From positions 124,001 through 188,000 of the forward strand of contig WHVY01000003.1 of NCBI GenBank assembly GCA_022266195.1: a stretch of DNA of 64,000 nt, given 5' to 3'. The stretch comes from Tetranychus cinnabarinus. Its lineage: Eukaryota > Arthropoda > Arachnida > Trombidiformes > Tetranychidae. The translations under genes and the position numbers were made by a program. This document shows, one piece after another, positions 38,601 to 50,600 of the stretch; position 1 is the stretch's first letter, and every line of letters begins with the position of its first letter. The notes under the pieces are model-generated. The model was given only the letters and a program-made list of their open reading frames with translations. It did not search any database and had not been told where the DNA came from.

Positions 38601-41600
38601 TGTTGTAAAACATCCCAACATGGCCGAGTCTCGAATTTTCAGACTCCACATTGTTGATAATTTCGAGCCAGTATGCATAATTGGCAATGCTTTCATTCAC
38701 CTCTATTACATTACTATAAAATCTGATGGTAACGAGTATCACACAACTTGTCAAGATTATCCCAACTCACCTCCTCTCAATCCAACATTTCTATTCCGCT
38801 TTTGCACTGAAGAAGAAACTAAAATGGTCTTCGACACCACTACCCTTCCTGCTAATAATGCTGATAATAATTATATTCTCGATTCAAAAGCTCAACAAAC
38901 TCAACCAAAACAAGTCACTGTTCCTGTTGGAAATGCAACCGCAGTTATTGCTAAATGCGATTTCCATACTCAAGAAGAGTACGCTGAGATAAAAATACAA
39001 CCTTTTAGAGAAAAAATTGCTACTCGAATCAATCCTGATTTGCCTCAAGAAATGCAAGAACAGTTAGCTGATCTAATCGATTCATTTCAATCGAGTTTTT
39101 CTAAATCAAAAAATGATTTAGGGCTCGTACCCTCTGATATCTGTCCAGTTAAAATTGATTTGGATAATCAAGAAATACCATACCAACAAGCATACAGTTG
39201 CGCTTCTCACAAGCGAGTTGAATTTCAAAAAATCATCGACGAAATGCTACAGAATGATATCATTGAGCATAGCGATGCTCCTGGTGGTTCACCATCAATC
39301 TTAGTTCCTAAACCAGATGGAAGTTTCCGTATGGTAATAGACTATAGACGACTGAATCGAATCACTAAAGTACCTCGATACCCTATGCCACGTATCGACG
39401 ACTGCCTAGAAGTTGTACGAGGCGGAAAATACTTCAATATTTTCGACCTTGCACAGGGGTACCATCAAATCGAGCTTCCAGAAGAAGAAAGAAGAAAAAC
39501 TGTTTTCGTCACTCCAGACGGCAAGTACCAATATAAGCGCTTGCCAATGGGTCTAGCTTGTGCTCCATTCATATTTCAAAGACTTATGAATAAAGTTTTG
39601 GATGGTTTAATCTATCAAAAATGCATAGGATACTTCGACGATGTGCCTGTCGTTGGTAAAACTTTCCCAGAATTACTCACTAATACTGAGATGGTTTTGT
39701 CAAGATTGAAAGAGTATAACCTCAAGGTTAAATTGGAAAAGTGTCATTTTGGATACGAAGAAATCCTACTTCTAGGACACCTTGTTTCTGGCCAAGGAAT
39801 TCGACCTGACCCAAAAAAGGTTGAAGCCTTGAAAAACTTGCCATATCCTCGCAATATACGAGAACTCCAGTCAATATTAGGTTGTTACAACTACTTCAGC
39901 AGATACATTCCAAATTTCTCAACTCTCGCTGCTCCTCTCTACCGACTCATTTCAAAAGAAAAAAGATTTAAAATCCTCCCTGATGATAAAAAAGCCCTTG
40001 ATATCTTAAAAGCCTCACTAATTTCTACTACAATGCTCGTGCATTATGATCCAAAAATGAGAAGAAAAGTCTCCGCTGATGCATCCGACCATGCCGTTGG
40101 TGGCATTCTTCTTCAAGAAGACTCCAATTCACCCTCATACAATCCTCAAATACCAATTGAAGAAGTCAAGGATTGGTTGCCCTTGTCTTTCTACAGTCAA
40201 AAATTACAAAAATATCAAAAGCACTATTCTGTTTCTGAGAAGGAACTTCTCGCAATTTTTGTTGGCGTTAACAAATTCACTCACTATCTCGAAGGAGAGT
40301 TATTTCTCATCGAGACAGACCATCACGCCTTATGCCAGTTGACTAAAACTAATTTCAAGAATTCACGCTTACAACGTTGGTCAATCATGCTGTCGACCTA
40401 CAACTTCAAAGTTATCTATCGAAAAGGATCAACTCATCCTCCTGATTGTTTCTCCAGGTACCAAAATTCATGGTCTCATCGGAAGACAATCGATCCAGAA
40501 GAGGAATTCCTGGACCGAATTTACCTGATTGATTATGTCTATGATCCTTCTGATTATCACTATTATGATATTGGTTTAAACGCACTTTGTTTCAATGAAA
40601 TTAATCACTTAGATGATATGAATTGTATTCCTGCTATTAGCTACACAACAAACTTTGAATCTCACCACATCAAACCTTCTGCAAATTCAACACCCTCAGA
40701 ACTAAGCAAATGGAAAGAGACAGTTCGCTCTACTCAACAAAATAATCCAGATATACAAAATATCATCAATTTGTACAAAAAGAATGATTCCGTAGCGCTC
40801 AAACGCTATACAATTCGAGATGGATTGTTATACAGAAAAGACATTAACACTCCTTTCGGATCACGTCTGGTTATTGATTCTCAACTCCTCAAGGATATCT
40901 TTTCTTATGAACATGAGAGTCCTTTAGGTGGACATTTTGGCCCAGAGAAAACCTACCTACAAATTGCCCGTCGATTTTGGTGCAAATATCTCTACGATCT
41001 TGTAAAGCAGTTATGTGACAATTGCATGACTTGCCAGATAGCAAAACCTACTAATGTGATTTATGTAGACCCCTCCACCAAACCTATTCCTCAAGAAATT
41101 TTTGAAAGATTTGAATTGGACGTCCAAGGTCCCATAGTAGTAAACCAGGTAAAGAAGTATATAATTGTATTGGTTGACATTCTTTCGAGATATGTCATTG
41201 CAAAGTTAACAAATAACCAAACAGCCTCGACTGTTATAACCCTTTTAACTTCTGTTTGTCAAACTTTCGGATTCCCAAAAGTAATTCAAACAGACCAGGG
41301 AACTAACTTCACTTCAGAAGCAGTTCACAATTTCCTCAAGGAAAACGGGATAAAACACGAGAAATCAAATGCATATCATCCTCAGTCCCAAGGCATAGTT
41401 GAACGAGCAAATCGTACAATTGCCGAAAGACTCAGATCTTATGTAATTGCAAACAGTACGAAAGATCTTAAAAATACTTTAGAAGCCTCAGTTTTTGCCA
41501 TTAATACCTCCATTCACAAGATCACTAGATTTTCTCCCTACTTTTTAGTTTTTGGACGACACCCTCGTAAACCTCTTGATAATCTTTTAGATTTTCCAGA

Positions 41601-44600
41601 TCAAAATTACTTCAACGTAAACCAGGCTAGAAAGTTAGCTTATGCCAGACTCCATTCACAACAATTATATCAGATTCAGCGAACGAAATCTCTTCATCAA
41701 ACTTCTCCATATAGCTTAGGCGATTTTGTTTTTGTAAAGAATGAATCTGTCGATCCTTCTATTGCAAAGAAATTCAGAGAAAAGTTTCATGGACCTTATT
41801 TAGTCTGTGGTATCCAAAAAGGATCCATTTTGCTACTTGAAACTGAAGACTTAGGTCTTTTTAGTGCAAATGTATCTAATACTAAGCTCTACAGAGGTGA
41901 ACTTACAGAACGCATGAAAAAGCTTAAAAATCAATATTTTAATCCTGAAAATTATTTAGAAACAGAAACTTTCAACATTCAAAATTCAACCCAAGAAACA
42001 GAATCAGCTCAAACTGAATTAACTAATTTTGATAGTACTCAAGCTTTCCCTCCTTCAATTTCAAATCCAGAATTAGATTCAGAAAATGCATCCTTCGATT
42101 CTCAAGAATCTTCATTAGATCCAGAAAATTTAGATTCGCCTTTAATAATAGAGAAAGAAAACTTTGATTTAAATAAATTCCTTAAGATTCCCTTTGAAGT
42201 GCCTTTAAATCAAACAAACTCAAATTCAGTTAATAATTCAAATAGCCCAATATCTCAAAATATATCTAATTTAAGCCAAACTAACAATGACCCATCTCAA
42301 AGTTTTAAACCAACAAATACAATTGATACTGATACAAATAATGCTTCAAGTTCAATCTCTCAAGAGATGTCCGATGAAGATAATTCAAAGTCAGATTCAA
42401 CTGAAAGTGCAAAATCCTTAATTCAAGCCAATTCAAAATCTTCAAATTTACCCCATAACTCAAATTATATCAAAAACCAATTTCCCATCAAAGCCAAAAA
42501 TCCAAAACCAAAAAGAAAATATTTAAGTGCAGATAAAGAGATTTCCCAGCAAAAAGTAATTAATCACTCTGGTGATATCAAAAGGCAAACCAGAGCCCAG
42601 ACGAGAAAATTTGCCGCCAATACTTATGTATTATTTATGTGTTATATTGATACACAATCATCGGTAAAGTTAACCCAGGCAAAGGATAAAGATAAACTAT
42701 TAAACATATCTAAGCTTTCAATAGCCAATCAAAATGATCCAGTGAACAAAGGGAAAACCATTTCATCCCCCTTTGGTACCAGTGGTGACACTGTTAACAC
42801 CATCGTTAAAACAATAGAGTTTTCTAGCTTAGATTCACTTTGCTTTTTGTCTCTCACAAGACCTCTTCAAAGCTCTAGCTTTATCAAGCTCTCTGTGTTC
42901 TTAAATTTGCTTTTAACCACAAAGTCTCTTAACTTCTCACAGTTCACTTTCACCTTGTTCAAACAATTCTTAAACTCTTATAATCTTTCCAGTTTTTCAA
43001 ATTCCAAGTTTCAAAAATTACTCCACCTTCTATCGTTCATTTCTGAACAAATTTCCTCAGTTCAAACTTTCCCCAGAAATTCCAATTCCTTACAGTCATC
43101 CTCCTTCAAAGGAAATTATTCTCAGTTCTCCCAAACTCTTAAACTTTCCGTTTTATTCAACTTATTCCTCTTGAAATATTTTAAAATTGTGAAAATGAAC
43201 CCAGTCAAGAAAATGACTATTGAACAAGTTCTTCCTACTGGACAACTTCTTCGTGTTCCAACTCCTCCTAAGTTTGAAGATCGCATTCAATCGCCATCTC
43301 CAACTCCACTCAACAAATATCCTGATGCGGATCTGGTCCCTGCTAAGTTCAGTGAAGACCCTGAGACTCTCATTCTTGTTCCTAAGCCTCCATCACTCGA
43401 ACGTCAATATCGAGAAAATCGTGAAGCTCTAAGAGCCCATGTTACCAAGATTATGACTTGCCCTGATCCATCAGGACGAAAGTTACCGTCTCCACCTCCA
43501 CCAAATACAACTTATAATCAGGACAATTTTGATTTTAATGCCCTTGTACAATCTGACGATGAAACAGACGATGAAATTTCTGCTATAAGAATTTCCAAGG
43601 AATTGCCTAAGGTCTCAGAACCTATCGATCCTAGATCTAAAGCTGAACCTTCTCCTGATAAAGAAGACTTGGTTGATCAAAGTATTACTCTGGATATCAC
43701 TTCAATCTCTCCAAAGGGAAAGATTTCCATGGCTGAACTTACCAAGATAATGGGTGAACCAAAGAAATCCAAGGACTCAAATCCTAACGCTCCTCAGAAG
43801 CCGTTTGCTGGTCCTATCAATAAATATAAACTTGAGGTCTCTCCGTTTCATAAAGTAAGTTGCACTCGCACTCTTGATCGAAATCTTCCGAGTCTTCCCA
43901 ATAACTTTCCATACCGTCCTAAAGGACCATTCCTCAAACCTCAGGTTTCAAACTCCTCTGTTCCCTCTAAGAATACTCCTGAATCCTCTAAAGATAACCC
44001 TGATTTCTCTACCGATAAACCCGATTCCTCTAAGAATACCTCTGATACTAATCAGACTGAAAAGGTATGGCCCAAACAATATTTACAACCCAGTGATTAT
44101 GATTTTCCTCCTGGTCATTACCCAGCTCCACTTCCTACCGCTCCATTACCACCTTTTGCTTCAGACGAGCGCTATTTCGAGATTCAATCTATTGTTAAAC
44201 AGAACGCTAAAGTTTTCAATCAAATTAGAGAAAATTTTCATCTTATGATAAGACAGAAAATTTATGATAATGTCTTCAAAGACCCTTCTATTAAAACAAT
44301 GGAGTTACCTTTCATTCCTCATGGAACTGTAAAGGCTTACATAATTAATCCAGAATTCCCTACTATTGATAAATTAGTTAGGTGTGCTTTCTGTGAACAG
44401 ATTAGTGTAGTACCTCGAGAATGCAGATCATGCCAGAAATGTTACTGCCTCGCCTGTATCAATTGGCTTCGAAACCTTGCTTCAATTTTAAAACTCCTTC
44501 CTCTCAATCACCCTCACCAATTCCTCTGCATTATGCCTCAATGTATTCAATATCATAGTAACCGAGATGATTATCCGTTTTATCAGCCTCTTTCAAACAA

Positions 44601-47600
44601 AACTACTCTAGAAATCTATGATAAGACTCTATTCCAATGCAGACGAACCATCTGTACTGGAAGTTTCCCTGTAGAAGAATTTATTGAACATGAATCTAAA
44701 TGCAGAATCGGATTGTTCAATGAACAAGTTGAACTTTTCACAATTGAGGAACTTCCCTTCATTTCCAACCCTATCAGAGAGAAACTTACACAAGCTCCAA
44801 AAAGTTTGTCTAACTTTTTGCCTGAACACCTCAAAACTAAAAGCTATGAAGCTCCAGAAAATCAAAAGTCCCATGATAACACATGGTACGAAAAGATGAA
44901 TTTATGGGCTTGTCTGTCCCACATGAAGGATGAGAATCCCGATGATCCTCTTCTTTCACCCATAGCTATTAGATCCCTTACACATTTCAGTCTTGGTTTT
45001 TGGGATTCTGTTAAACAGAACTCAGATCCTACTCATCCTATCTCAGAAGGAGAAAATTTTATCCAACATGTCGTAGGATTAGATCCTATCATAGGCAAAA
45101 AGGTAGACCCTAAGGTAATTAAACCTCGTCCTCATACCATTAAATGGTCCAATGTCCCCTTTTACCTCCTCTCTGACTCGGAAGAATGGGTCAAAGTCGC
45201 TTGTGGACTTCCACCTCGATACGTTCCTCAAGTTGATAAAATTGTAGCTCCTGACACTGGAAATCAACTTATGCCATTTGTCAAGATAAATCCTCTCGAA
45301 AGGATAACAAAAGAGCAGTTAACCGAGTTAATCAAACTCGCTGAAAAATACTTTCCAACTCTTCGAGGTCTTAAAATTGAGAAAACTATTCCTACTTGTA
45401 TAAACCCTCGACAAATTGTTAATCGAAGAAACAAACTAGAGGTTGCAATCCGCGATTTTCATCGCCTAACATCAATCAATATGCCAAGGCTAAAGGAGAA
45501 AACTGAAAAGTTAATATTTGAAAATATTGAACATCATCCTGCACCTGAAACAACTTTCTGTATCCATATGGCCTACTGCCGTACTTATGGAACTACCTTC
45601 GATGGAAGGCGAGACGCTTATCGACCTCGTCCAATTTGGGTCGTTATTGTGGATGGTTACCGCAATATTGTATTTGAATCTTTCATTGCTCAAGACAATA
45701 TAGCATACATGGACACTCAGTTCCATGGACTGACCCAAAGAGATATCAAAAATGCTAAATCTTTTGTTTCTGTCCGAGACCAGATACTAACATTCTTCCT
45801 TACTGCTACAACTATCATTGGCTCTGGACTTGTCAACATGATTCGATCACTCGATTTATCTAATCCTGAAATTAGTGCTTTACAGCATAAATTTAGAGAA
45901 CTGACTCAATTCTTCTCACCCTATGTGGCCTCTCCAGCCTCTTTATCATTAGTTGCCTTCTTACTTCTTCCAGCATTCACCCTAAAAGCAGATGCACATT
46001 CTCCGGCAATTGAAGCCATTACTGGTATGAACTTATATATGAGTTACTGGCAGGAAATAGAAGCCAAAGCTGCTCGACATTTTGGTATTCATCATTTGAA
46101 TATTCCTCAAACTTGTGGAAATCGTAAAGTTTCAAAACTTCTGAGTATCTACAGAAAACGAGTTCAAAACAATGAAGCTCGTTGGCCAGCTAATTGGGCG
46201 TATGTTCTCAGGAACAAAGACATTGATTTCCGTGCACCTTGTGTTACCCCTGCCTCATCGGTCGATTCAGCTGAATATTCAAATTATGGTGAAAGCGAAT
46301 GTAATGTATCCGTACACTCATTCCATTCAGATTCCTCTCACTCTTCTCAAGATTCAAAGAAGTCTAATGACTCTAAAAAGTCCCAGCACTCAAATGCTTC
46401 AAAGACTTCTCATCATTCCCAATTTTCCGAACACTCTCAACCCTCTGTTATTAGTGAACATTATGAATATGTTCCTCCGGTTCCCGATACTACACCTCAA
46501 CCTGAAATAAATATTCCTCTAATTGATATAGCTGATAGTTCCGATCCTACTCCACCATTATCTCCAGTTAGACCAACTTCTCCTGAAGCTCAAGCTTCAA
46601 CTGAGCAACTACAATCATCTCAGGATACCATAGTTCAGACTATTTCACTCTCCTCTGACTCAAATACTCATTCAACTGCGAAAAAGAGAAAGCAAGAAGT
46701 TCCGGATGAACCGAGTTCATTGTTTCCTCCTCCAAGAATTGAATTGGAAGAACCGGCATCACAAGCCTCAACTATTTGTTCATATCTCGGAGACCAGAAT
46801 GAAAGTTCAATTGAGTCTCGAAACTCACAGGATCCTCCCGCTGCTGTATCAGTTTCTGGTCCAGAAGAATCATCAACAACTTCAGGATCTTCAGAATCCT
46901 CAGGATCTTCAGAAACTTCTTCATCCTCCTCCTCCTCTTCTTCCTCACCTTCATCTTCTAATCCCAACAGATTTGCGCAAGGAATTCAAATTCCATATCG
47001 ATTACCCCCAAGTCCATTTCAAAGAGTCAGCATTCAAGACAGATATTTCCCTCGATCGACAACTTCACAACCTCCGTCAACTACTGGATCTTCAGGATCA
47101 TCTACATCTACAAACACAGTCATCTATCCCTCACAAGTTCGCCGTGACATATTTTACCCAACCAGGCAAAGATCTTCATCTTGCGATTCTCCAAGACAAA
47201 ATGAATAAACCTCATTCAAGAAAGCGTTCATGGTCTTAAAACCGAGGAAGTGTAGGGTAGAGTTTTGTGCTTTCTGAAATGATTCAATTCATTTACTCTT
47301 TACGAATCTTAGATTCAATTTTAATTCATTTTAATTCATTTTATTCTCATTTTATTGTAATTGTTCAAACAATCTTCTCTCAGGTTAAACTATCTTCTCA
47401 GCTCTCTTAAGCTATACATAAATGAAGTGCATTCTTAAAGGTGTTTACCCAGTTCAGTTCATTAAGCTGAAACATTATCCATGTAAAGGCTGACCACAAT
47501 CCTCAGCTAATCTTAGCCAAATCTTAAAGTTGCAAAATTAGTGCCATAAAGAAAGAGAAGCAAAAATCCCTTTCTTTTTTGTCTTAACTTTCAACTGTAT

Positions 47601-50600
47601 ATCACCAGCTTTTAATCCCTTAGCACTACCAAAGGCTAGAGTTATCTCTCTTGAGATATCATTCAAAGTTTATGTCTCCAGACATATTCAAAGGTAAAGT
47701 CTCCTTAGCTTTATCAAGCCTAATCAAAGATAGCTTAATCATTTACCAAAGTTGGTACCATTACCAGTTTTAGCGACACTTGTCGAAAGAGAAAAGATTG
47801 TTACTTTCAATTGTTCCCTCCAATTTTAACCTTTTGTTTTATGTACTGCTATAAAAAGAAAATTCATTCATTTTTGTAGTCACTTCAATTTTTAAAATTG
47901 TTGTCCAAGTTTCATACTTCTCAACAGTATTCTTATTTCTAGTTTTCATAAACTCTGCGATCCTCCATAAATTGGAGTTAAACCTTACATTCAAATATTC
48001 TTATGTTCTTATAATAAAGTCTTATATTCAGTAAACGTTTCCTCTCTTGAATTGTGTTCAACCATCTCTTATGAGATTTTAGTATTCACAGTATGACTAT
48101 GAGCACTCAAATGCTATAGTGGTCCTAGATACGAATTTACTACTTGTAGTGAAAGCAAGTGTGCAGTCTTCCCTCAGATTACTAAACCGAACCTTTCATA
48201 TTCAAAGTGAACCAAGTTGACAATAATGTGTCTTTCAATAATAAAGTAAACTTGGGACAAACTCGATCATCATTAGCTTTATCGTTGCAGGTTGGAACCT
48301 TTCAGATGTTCCAAGTTGAAACCAAAAACAGTTTAACCTTTTTTTCCCTTCAACATGGGAAAGTGTTTTTGGTTGAAACAAGTAAACCTTTTGTTTGGCT
48401 ATATTGAACACTTTTCAATTGATTTATCGAAAAGAAAAGGAAAACAAATTAAAGTCAGGAAAACAGCTTGGACTTGAAATATTGAACTTGACAATCAACT
48501 GAATGTTGCCTGAAAAATATGATGAAAAGGGGAAAAGCGTTTAAGAAAATTTTCTTTTTCTTTTTTTTCCATTTCAATTCAACTCTATTTACCTGCGAAC
48601 GCACCTTATTCATGTTGACACTTGAAATTGATTTTAATTAAAAGCAACTGTTGAATGGAATTGAAAATTTGTGAAGATGTAAACAGAAAGAGTAAACTCA
48701 TGGTAAATGGAAAAAAAATTATCGCCAAAAAATCAATCAGAATTTTCTTTCAACATTTCAAATGTATAATTTAATTTCATTTGGTGAATAAATTTGTGCT
48801 TTTTCCTGGAAATAAATTTCTCAACCTTTATCCAATGAATTGGAGTAAATGAATCCGAGAATCTCGGAAACATGGTTAAGGTTGAAATTGCGACTCTATC
48901 ATGTTGTATAACATGATCGAGCAGAACCTTCAAAATGATGAAAAAGTACAGAAAAAGTTACTTTTGTAATCTGAGCAAGGATGATATTGAATAATGAAAA
49001 GGTTTCAGATAACCTGGAAAAATATGCAACAAAAATTCAAGTTATTAACAAATAACACTTTGAACATTGTTCAAGGCAAAGGAATAATTCATTTCAAAAA
49101 TGACAATTCAAAGCTAAATGACAATGGAATCGCCTTATTCAGTAAATTCAGTAAAGAATATTCAATTCAAATGAATCACATTAAGATTTAAATTCAAAAT
49201 CAAATGTAAAATTTTGTCGTCAAATGGATTCATTTGAATGTTGATTGAAATATTTATAATTAACCTTTTGTAAACTTTTGTTGTTCAATTTGAATAATTA
49301 GCAAATTAATCTTTTTGAACAGAATTTTTCTTTTCAGGGAGTTTCAGGACAAAAATGAAAATGGTTTGTTACCTGTCAAAATCATAGACAGCAAATACCA
49401 GAGTTTTTACTGTTATCTCTGAATAAGTTACCTGGAAGAGAGAAGAGATTAGTTTAGCATTTTTTCTCGATTTGGGTTTTCACTGGGTTTGCTGTTTGAT
49501 AATTGAGTTAATGATTTACCTTAAAAACGAAAGTTTCATTGAAAACTGGATTCAGTGTTTTCCGATGAACTTTTGTCTCAAATTTTTTCTTCTTATCCGG
49601 AAGAAGATAAACCTTTAATGGGAAATAAAAGGTTTTTACATTTGTATCCAGTTGAGCCAATTAATTGATCCCGAGGAGTTGGATGTTGAGAGATTGGAAA
49701 AAGGAAAAGAAGAAAAATTGAAATTATTATTGTTCGACAATTAAATGCTGCTCAGGGAAACACACCGAGATTGACAGTTATGTTGATCAAGACAATGTAA
49801 AGTTGATACTTTGAGTTTATTGACTCCCAGTTAACAAGTAAAAATAACTCCAAAATCTCAATGTTTATCTGATTCCAATAATCAGCTTCATATTGAGCAA
49901 CAGAAAAGGTTAAACTCATTCAATACCTTTAAGCACAGTTTTTATAGCAAACATAAAAAATAGCATTTCCTGATTCAAGCCGTTCAGTTGCAATGAACTC
50001 ATGATTGGCAGGAGTGCTATTTAACTCCTTTCAATATTATCTATCAAACTCTATTTCTAGCTCTGAAACAAAGTTATAATAATTTGTTGAAAAAAAACGA
50101 AACTCGCATGACAAAATCTTCGATCCAAAAATTTTGTCATCGTTCGAAAGATTTAAGCCCAAGAATTGAACACAATAACATCATGCGTTTAAGTTGAATG
50201 AACATCATCGTTTAATATTTTCAGCCGAAGGAAAACTTTGCAAAGTCAAACGAATTTTAAGGAAAAATTAAAATCCAAATTGTATCCAAAGACACATTGG
50301 TAATGAATGAACAACTTTTTCTCGGAAAATGATTCAAACTTATATTCGATTGTGATTTGGGCTGAAATATTAACAAGAATTTTCTATTCTCTAGAAAAGA
50401 ATTTAAATTCCGAAGTTAATTCTGGAAAGGCTGAGAATTGAGGTTTACAAGTTTAAGTTTGTACTTGTGAATGAGTTTATTCATTTTCGTTGAACACTTA
50501 ATAAGGTTGATCTGTTCAATACTAACCTTTACATAAGGATCGCTGGTTCCACTCAAATCCAAACCTGGAAGCTCTTCAGCTTGGATAACAGTTATTGAAA

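Larger units (their letters stand above)
35435..48198 (+). mobile_element. Complete young Ty3/gypsy LTR retrotransposon with a long third region
   Basis: 12,764 bp, oriented opposite to the Syt1 gene in whose fifth intron it sits. Order: 947-bp left LTR, tRNA primer site, leader (36382-36903), one open frame 36904-47208, weak polypurine tract, 948-bp right LTR, 4-bp target duplication. By eye the LTRs differ by a single T in a homopolymer, so the insertion is recent and probably polymorphic. The order PR-RT-RNaseH-IN marks Metaviridae (Ty3/gypsy). Unusual points are the absence of any stop or frameshift between gag, pol and the region after integrase, and about 1340 extra codons with zinc-binding and exonuclease-like domains. 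Confidence 0.97.

Noticed and set aside
46668..46967. Glu-rich minus-strand open frames opposite the Ser-rich tail of the element.
   Set aside because: They are complements of TCT/TCA serine repeats, shadows of the plus-strand frame.
43195..47208. Third region of the retrotransposon as an envelope protein.
   Set aside because: It has no signal peptide, no furin-like site and no C-terminal membrane anchor; zinc clusters and an exonuclease-like fold fit better. The hydrophobic stretch near 45950-45990 falls inside the exonuclease-like domain.
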